From DALYDP01 sp964348685 (GTDB lineage Bacteria > Patescibacteriota > Gracilibacteria > Peribacterales > Peribacteraceae): a DNA stretch of 10,309 nucleotides. Under the pieces are notes generated by a model. That model was given only the letters and a program-made list of their open reading frames with translations. It was not told the DNA's origin and made no database searches. The position numbers and the translations under genes were made by a program. The stretch spans positions 1 through 10,309 of the forward strand of contig CAYGDM010000041.1 of NCBI GenBank assembly GCA_964348685.1, written 5' to 3'. Shown here piece by piece: positions 6,033 to 10,309 of the stretch (positions are counted from its first letter, which is position 1; each line of letters opens with the position of its first letter).

Positions 6033-6875
6033 GTGCCCGTCAAACGCCTCATCATCGTGGCCGACAACCTTGGCTCCAGCACCCAACGCAGCCACGGCAT
6101 TTTCCTGTGCTTCGAGCAGGGCGTCGTGAGGAACGCCAGCGTGATCCCGAACATGGGCGACAGCGCGCGGGCCGCGAAGCACGCGCGGGAGAAAAAACTG
6201 ACCTGCGGCCTACACATCAACCTCACGGACGAATCCCCCATCAGCAACCCGAAAGATGTCGCGACCTTGGTCGACGCGCAGGGCAACTTCATCGGCGACG
6301 CTGGACTGCGTCGGTTGCTTGCCGACGGCACCATTGAGAGAGCGCACCTCGAACGCGAAGTCCGCGCGCAGATCGAATGGATGTTCGATCACTACGGCTA
6401 CCCGTCGCACGTGAGCTCGCAGAGCCATATCCACGTCCACCCGCTCGTCATGCCCGTCGTGATCGACGCCATCGAGCGTTACAGCATCAGGTTCCTGCGC
6501 ATGCCGGCCGAAGAACCGCAACCGCCGTTCGGCTACGAGGTGCCCGAAGAACAGCTCGAACGCGTCGCGGCACTGAACGCCGAAACGAACGCCGCCCGGA
6601 AACTCCTCGCGGGCACGGCCATCGAAACAACGGACAACTTCCGCGGCACCACGCTCCTCGGCAACGCCAGCAAGAAAAATATGCGCCACATCCTGGCCAG
6701 GCTCCCGGAAGGGACGACCGAACTCATGGTCCATCCGAGTTCGCCGACATCATACGGGACCACTTTCGACCTCGATCCGCAGCGCATCACCGAACTGCAG
6801 ATGCTCCTCGACCCCGAACTGCCGAAGCTCCTGGCTGAACGAAAAATCGAACTGGCGAGCTACGCCGATCTCTGA
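6033..6875 (+). CDS. YdjC/ChbG-like carbohydrate deacetylase-fold protein
   Basis: The family removes acetyl groups from N-acetylated sugars using a metal held by Asp and His residues. This 280-residue protein shows the family order. A first strand RLIIVADNLG (5-14) stands where relatives have NADDFG, GLHINLT carries His61, and SHIHVHP carries His132, His134 and His136. LMVHPS comes near the C-terminus, followed by a final leucine-rich helix and an ELASYADL end. Two acidic positions usually conserved differ: the second Asp of ADD is Asn12, and the Asp before SH is Gln130. Activity may therefore be changed or lost. The frame is open upstream to 5883 inside the previous gene, but GTG 6033 fits the family N-terminus and the promoter spacing. 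Cytoplasmic; no signal peptide. Confidence 0.8.
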   Translation: MPVKRLIIVADNLGSSTQRSHGIFLCFEQGVVRNASVIPNMGDSARAAKHAREKKLTCGLHINLTDESPISNPKDVATLVDAQGNFIGDAGLRRLLADGTIERAHLEREVRAQIEWMFDHYGYPSHVSSQSHIHVHPLVMPVVIDAIERYSIRFLRMPAEEPQPPFGYEVPEEQLERVAALNAETNAARKLLAGTAIETTDNFRGTTLLGNASKKNMRHILARLPEGTTELMVHPSSPTSYGTTFDLDPQRITELQMLLDPELPKLLAERKIELASYADL

Positions 6876-6892
6876 GCGAAAACACAACCGAT

Positions 6893-6939
6893 AGTGTCCG
6901 CGAGTATAGCGACGCACCATATGTGGTGGCGGCGACACT
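6893..6939 (+). promoter_or_regulatory. Nested inverted repeats between the YdjC-like and 551-residue genes
   Basis: The outer arms are AGTGTC (6893-6898) and GACACT (6934-6939). The inner hairpin is CACCA-TATG-TGGTG (6915-6928). The outer 3' arm ends where the -35 of the next gene begins. There is no T-run, so this is not a clear terminator; it could be a structured 3' end or an operator. Confidence 0.4.
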
Positions 6940-6967
6940 TGAACGTGCGACGTGCGGCCGTCACAAT
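6939..6967 (+). promoter_or_regulatory. Candidate promoter of the 551-residue gene
   Basis: TTGAAC (6939-6944), a 17-bp spacer and CACAAT (6962-6967), each 4 of 6. The predicted +1 near 6974 is only 3 nt before GTG 6977, giving a near-leaderless message. Confidence 0.45.
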
Positions 6968-6976
6968 CAGGGGCCC

Positions 6977-8629
6977 GTGGCAACGCGCTCCCCCACCCTC
7001 GAACGGCACGACGTCGACACCGCGACCATCGAGCGCGAGCGCGACTTGAAGGAGATCGACATGCTCATGGCAGAGTACAAATCGCGCCTGGAAGCGGTCT
7101 CGGAAGAGATCATCTCCCACGCGACGAAGAAACAGACACTCTCGATGTACGAAGAATTGAGGAAGGAGGCGGAGCACGACGACCTGCGCGCGCAACGCGT
7201 GGCGTACATGAAGGAAAACGAAGGGTTTTTGAACGACATGATCGCGAAAGCCGCCTACCAAAGCGCGCAATTCGGAGGCGAAATCGAAAACGCGAAACAG
7301 TGGTTGGGCAGCGGGCCGGCGGAAGAATTGCGCTCATGGTTCTACAGCCCGAACTCACTCGAAATGTACCGCAGCATGTGGTTCCAAAACGAATGGCAAA
7401 CGATGAAGGCGCACGGCAAAAAGCTCCTGCATGACCGCGACACGGCGCTCTCGGCATGCAAAGCCGCGGGTCTCACGCACAAGGACGTGCCGATGCTCGC
7501 GACCGTGGAAAACGTCGAACGGTTCGCGAACCTGCCGACCGAACTCGAGAAGCGCGGCGCCCTTGCCGCCCTCGAAGCCGCGGTCGTATCCGCGGGCAAC
7601 GGGAAGCTCGACTCGATGCGAAAAATGGAAACGCTCCTCACGCCCTACACGAAAGGGAAAGACTACTGTCTCCACCCGGGCAAGCTCGGCCTCTGGCTCA
7701 AGAAAATCGCGCTCGACCCCGCAGCGTACACCGAGTCGGTCATCCGCGGATACGTCGCCGACTGGCAGGCATTGCGCGACGGACGCGACACGCTGCAGCG
7801 CGACTACCATAAGGCGGGAAGGCCCGACGGCTGCGCGCCGCTCGAGGTGAACGCGTTCCTGGAATTGCCCGTCGCATCGCGCAGAGTGGTCCTGACCGAA
7901 GGACGCAATCGCCTCGACGCCGCAGTCCGCATTCGCAAGGAAGAAACGAACGCATTCGAACAGGAGAAAACCGCCGTCCGGCAATCGGTCGACCTGGAAG
8001 ACTTCGACGTCGCGGAACGCGCGCTGGCGGCGCTACGAAAGGACCATCCGTATGATGCCGACCTGGCCAGCATCACGGCTCACATCGCAATCCTGCGCGA
8101 ACGGAAGCAGAAAGAGGAAGCGACGGAGGAAGAACAGGGCAACGCCGTGTTGGCCGAAGACGAACTCGAAACGATGCTCGCGGGCGTGCCGTCGGTGTTG
8201 CAGCAGCACTACCGCTACATGTTCACGGACGGCAGCGACGACGAACGCCGTACGTTCATGACCGCGATGCTGCGGCGCAAACAGCGCCGCGCCAATGGCG
8301 AGACGAACGACGAGATGGAGATGTCAGCGAACCACGCCGCGGACGAAGCCGACGAAACGGATGTCGTGACCGTCCGCACGACCGCGGACCACGACAACGC
8401 CGAACTTATCATGACCCAGGGCACGCCGCCGGCACACACGCTCGCCCTCCTGAAAGCGCACGGCACCGCCCGCCCCGACCGCTCCCCCGCGCTCGTTGTC
8501 GCGGGCCTGTCGGACGAGCAAAACGCACAGATGGTCAGCGCAAACGTACGCATGCTGAACCTCTACGAGACGGCCACGAACGGCCCGAACGCGCGAAAAA
8601 TCGAGGAGGAACAGGTCCTTGCCGCCTGA
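6977..8629 (+). CDS. Unknown 551-residue charged, helix-rich protein
   Basis: I do not recognise a family. The protein is rich in Glu, Lys, Arg and Ala with few breaks, has no signal peptide or membrane helix, and is predicted by eye to be mostly helical. The first 100 residues look coiled-coil forming (IERERDLKEIDMLMAEYKSR). A DLEDFDVAERALAALRKDHP stretch near residue 340 resembles one TPR-like helix pair. The last 110 or so residues are acidic and low in complexity (NDEMEMSANHAADEADETD) before a short helical end. GTG 6977 is chosen from promoter position and continuity of the coiled-coil pattern. ATG 7061, with AAGGAG 6 nt upstream, is a real alternative that would remove 28 residues. A structural or scaffold role is possible but unproven. 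Confidence 0.8.
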   Translation: MATRSPTLERHDVDTATIERERDLKEIDMLMAEYKSRLEAVSEEIISHATKKQTLSMYEELRKEAEHDDLRAQRVAYMKENEGFLNDMIAKAAYQSAQFGGEIENAKQWLGSGPAEELRSWFYSPNSLEMYRSMWFQNEWQTMKAHGKKLLHDRDTALSACKAAGLTHKDVPMLATVENVERFANLPTELEKRGALAALEAAVVSAGNGKLDSMRKMETLLTPYTKGKDYCLHPGKLGLWLKKIALDPAAYTESVIRGYVADWQALRDGRDTLQRDYHKAGRPDGCAPLEVNAFLELPVASRRVVLTEGRNRLDAAVRIRKEETNAFEQEKTAVRQSVDLEDFDVAERALAALRKDHPYDADLASITAHIAILRERKQKEEATEEEQGNAVLAEDELETMLAGVPSVLQQHYRYMFTDGSDDERRTFMTAMLRRKQRRANGETNDEMEMSANHAADEADETDVVTVRTTADHDNAELIMTQGTPPAHTLALLKAHGTARPDRSPALVVAGLSDEQNAQMVSANVRMLNLYETATNGPNARKIEEEQVLAA

Positions 8630-8644
8630 TCCGCCAATCTGCGC

Positions 8645-8650
8645 TATACT
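8645..8650 (+). promoter_or_regulatory. Candidate -10 element of the DM13-like lipoprotein gene
   Basis: TATACT (5 of 6) lies in the 46-bp gap after the 551-residue gene. The predicted +1 near 8657 gives a pyrimidine-rich leader of about 19 nt without SD before ATG 8676. No convincing -35 at normal spacing. Confidence 0.4.
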
Positions 8651-8675
8651 GGCCTCTCCCTTTTTCCATCCCCCT

Positions 8676-9287
8676 ATGAACCGCCGCTTCGCCCTCATCG
8701 CCCTCCCCTTCATCCTCGCCGGCTGCGCCTCGTTCGGACCGTCGCAGCAGGATGCCGCGCTGAAAGACCATCTGCGCAATCCTCTCTATGCCGAGTACTA
8801 CTACGACGATCTAACGGAACAGATGGTCACGCTCGCGCTGCAGGAAAACCCGATCCTCCAAGAACCCAGCATCCGCGCAGTGGTCGACCGCACGCGCACG
8901 CGCAGCCTGGAACATGCCGCTCTCGCCGTAAAGGCACAGATAGAAGGCCGTCGTGGCAACTTCATCAGCGACCGTGATCTCGTTGCCGGCGATGCCCTAT
9001 TGCTCGAGGACATCCTCTACATCGGCCCCATGTTCGATGCCGCTCCGGGCCCGTCACTTTCGATGTACCTCACGACACTCGTCGACCCACGCGATGCCAC
9101 GCCGTTCCCGGACCCGACAGCCGTGCGCCTCGGCGGCATCAAAAACCAATACGGATCGCAGTCATTCGTAGTGCCGCCGCAACCCAAACACACGGGAACG
9201 GGAGCCGGCCTGCGAACAGCCGTCCTGTGGGACGATGAATTAGGCACCCTCTACGGATTCGCACAACTGACGCGCGTCTTGCCCTAA
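8676..9287 (+). CDS. Lipoprotein with a DM13-like domain
   Basis: The 203-residue protein begins with a lipoprotein signal peptide: NRR, a hydrophobic core and the lipobox LAGC with Cys17, so it should be anchored on the outer face of the membrane. After a helical linker, residues from about 100 to the end follow the pattern of DM13 domains: GDALLLEDILYIGP, GPSLSMYLTTL, RLGGIKNQYGSQSFVVPP and a final LRTAVLWDDELGTLYGFAQL. DM13 domains are proposed to work in redox or hydroxylation at the cell surface. The cysteine often found after the last Trp is Asp here, so redox function is doubtful. ATG 8676 is preferred over an in-frame TTG at 8619, which has an AGGAGG upstream but would add 19 residues before the signal peptide. 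It converges on the DsbA-like gene with a 4-bp gap. Confidence 0.78.
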   Translation: MNRRFALIALPFILAGCASFGPSQQDAALKDHLRNPLYAEYYYDDLTEQMVTLALQENPILQEPSIRAVVDRTRTRSLEHAALAVKAQIEGRRGNFISDRDLVAGDALLLEDILYIGPMFDAAPGPSLSMYLTTLVDPRDATPFPDPTAVRLGGIKNQYGSQSFVVPPQPKHTGTGAGLRTAVLWDDELGTLYGFAQLTRVLP

Positions 9288-9291
9288 GGCG

Positions 9292-9885
9292 TTAGCGGAG
9301 GACCGCAGCTTGGTTCAGTGCCGCGTCGATCGCATCCGAGAGGCCCGCGAGATTCGACTGCGTCTGCTGGCCGTTCACGAAGAACGTCGGCGTGCCTTGG
9401 ACACCCTTGGCACGACCTTCGTCGTACGATGCCTGAATGGCCTTCCTCTTCACATGCGAGTCGATGCAACGTCCGAAGAGCTCGGCATCAAGGCCGAGGT
9501 CGCTACCCCATTCGCGCATCGCCTCCGAGGTCAGGTCGGACTGTTTCTCATACGCGAGATCGACGAACTCCCAGAACTTTCCCTGGTCGTTCGCGCACTC
9601 TGATGCCTCGGCGGCTTCCATCGCGTAGCGGTGAATCGACGACAGCGGGAAATGGCGGAAGTCGTAGCGGATCTGTGTGCCGTACTTCGCGACGAGCGGC
9701 TGCACGAGCGACGCATGTGCGGCGCGGCAGGCGGGGCACTGGAGGTCGGCATACTCGGTCACCGTCACGAGCGCGTTCTCGGATGTGTCCGGATGGACAT
9801 CCGTGTGGATGGTCGAAGAGAGGCCCGTCGTATCAACGCAGGCGGCAAGGAAAACCAACGGGGCGAGAAGGATGAGTTTGCGCAT
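9292..9885 (-). CDS. DsbA-like thiol-disulfide oxidoreductase lipoprotein
   Basis: Thioredoxin-fold protein of the DsbA-like group that forms or rearranges disulfides in exported proteins. The 197-residue protein opens with a lipoprotein signal peptide (MRKLILLAPLVFLAAC, lipidated Cys16), so it acts outside the membrane. The active site is CPAC at 50-53 in EYADLQCPACR. The cis-proline loop is GTPTFFVNG, and the family-typical ECANDQGKFWEF and GRCIDSH segments supply a second cysteine pair. Size is normal for the group. Its usual redox partner (VKOR or DsbB) is not in the window. The start ATG at 9885 has CATGCT exactly 6 nt upstream and no SD. It diverges from dnaX across 65 bp and converges with the DM13-like lipoprotein gene. 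Confidence 0.92.
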   Translation of the reverse strand: MRKLILLAPLVFLAACVDTTGLSSTIHTDVHPDTSENALVTVTEYADLQCPACRAAHASLVQPLVAKYGTQIRYDFRHFPLSSIHRYAMEAAEASECANDQGKFWEFVDLAYEKQSDLTSEAMREWGSDLGLDAELFGRCIDSHVKRKAIQASYDEGRAKGVQGTPTFFVNGQQTQSNLAGLSDAIDAALNQAAVLR

Positions 9886-9920
9886 GGTGACAGCATGACA
9901 GCGACTTTTTAAGAACGCAA
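9886..9920 (-). promoter_or_regulatory. Leaderless extended -10 promoter of the DsbA-like gene
   Basis: On the minus strand TTGCGT (9920-9915), a 17-bp spacer containing TGT just before CATGCT (9897-9892), then 6 nt and ATG at 9885. The -10 itself is only 3 of 6, helped by the extended TGn. Confidence 0.45.
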
Positions 9921-9938
9921 TAAAAGACGCTGTGGTAG

Positions 9939-9950
9939 TATGCGAATCCC
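9939..9950 (+). promoter_or_regulatory. Putative leaderless -10 element of dnaX
   Basis: TATGCG (9939-9944), then 6 nt, then ATG 9951. An overlapping TAGTAT at 9936-9941 would instead start transcription 3 nt before the ATG. No clear -35. Confidence 0.35.
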
Positions 9951-10309
9951 ATGTCGCTCTACCGCGCCTACCGGCCCAAAACCTTCGCGGATGTCAGCGG
10001 ACAGGAGCATGTCGTCACCACCCTCGAACAGGCGGTCTCGCAAGGAAAATTATCCCACGCGTATTTGTTCGCCGGGACGCGCGGCACGGGCAAGACGACC
10101 CTCGCGCGCATTTTGGCGAAAGCGATGCTGACGAAAGACGTGCAGGACGACACCATCAGGCGGCAGATCGAAGAAGCGACCGATGAGGGCAGCCTTGTGG
10201 ACTGCACCGAGATTGACGCGGCAAGCAACCGCGGCATCGACGATATCCGGAGCCTGCTTGAGAAAATCCAATTCACGCCGGTCGTCGCCACGGCGAAGGT
10301 CTACATCAT
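9951..10309 (+). CDS. dnaX: DNA polymerase III gamma/tau subunit, 5' end only
   Basis: ATPase subunit of the clamp loader that places the sliding clamp during replication. The visible 119 residues begin SLYRAYRPKTFADVSGQEHV, the standard DnaX N-terminus. The Walker A motif is GTRGTGKTT (42-50), and EIDAASNRGIDDIR is near 87-100. Between Walker A and that motif, most bacterial DnaX proteins carry a four-cysteine zinc module. Here that stretch is a helical insert (TKDVQDDTIRRQIEEATDEG) with a single cysteine, Cys85. I recall similar zinc-less DnaX proteins from Patescibacteria, which is one basis for the lineage guess. The gene continues past the right edge. The start is fixed by family alignment; there is no SD. 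Confidence 0.96.
   Translation, partial: MSLYRAYRPKTFADVSGQEHVVTTLEQAVSQGKLSHAYLFAGTRGTGKTTLARILAKAMLTKDVQDDTIRRQIEEATDEGSLVDCTEIDAASNRGIDDIRSLLEKIQFTPVVATAKVYI

Noticed and set aside
8604..8675. AGGAGG followed by TTG 8619 as start of the DM13-like lipoprotein
   Set aside because: It would put 19 proline-rich residues before the lipoprotein signal; the AGGAGG is explained by glutamate codons of the preceding gene.
9284..9295. CTAA-GGCG-TTAG inverted repeat between convergent genes as a terminator
   Set aside because: The stem is only 4 bp, made from the two stop codons, and has no T-run.
1..10309. CRISPR array, insertion sequence, phage or toxin-antitoxin island
   Set aside because: No spaced direct repeats, no transposase, integrase or phage-like protein, and no toxin-antitoxin pair recognised. 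The tRNA-half copy alone is not enough to call an integrated element.

Overview
The window is a compact, GC-rich bacterial chromosome segment with housekeeping genes and few mobile or phage signs. Genes are tightly packed, often start with GTG and mostly lack Shine-Dalgarno sequences. The DnaX N-terminus lacks the cysteine zinc module of most bacterial DnaX proteins. Together these features suggest a Patescibacteria (CPR) type genome, possibly near Uhrbacteria or Magasanikbacteria. That placement is an inference from remembered family features, not a computed phylogeny.

Left part, minus strand (1-4687). Read in transcription order from the right, it holds a 105-residue unknown protein, an intrinsic terminator, an RluA-type pseudouridine synthase, and an overlapping trio of gmd, fcl and a family 2 glycosyltransferase. 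It ends with a truncated trpS running off the left edge. Gmd and Fcl convert GDP-mannose to GDP-L-fucose, and the glycosyltransferase probably uses this or a related sugar in a surface glycan.

Middle (4688-5077). This AT-richer control region holds tRNA-Val(CAC) on the minus strand. Directly upstream of the tRNA is a degenerate copy of its own 5' half, in which the D-arm is replaced by a 16-bp perfect palindrome. Two strong TTGACA-type promoters flank the tRNA and drive the 105-residue protein (minus) and a 285-residue unknown protein (plus). These are the two genes with clear Shine-Dalgarno sites.

Right part, plus strand (5078-9287). In order: the 285-residue unknown protein, a YdjC/ChbG-like deacetylase-fold protein with altered acidic residues, a 551-residue charged helical unknown protein, and a lipoprotein with a DM13-like domain. 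A DsbA-like thioredoxin-fold lipoprotein converges on it from the minus strand. The start of dnaX diverges from the DsbA-like gene at the right edge.

The most striking pattern is promoter architecture. At six genes (trpS, the RluA-family gene, gmd, the YdjC-like gene, the DsbA-like gene and dnaX) a -10-like hexamer lies exactly 6 nt before the start codon. Transcription would then begin on the first base of the start codon, giving leaderless mRNAs. The SD-led genes around the tRNA form a second class with leaders of about 60 nt.
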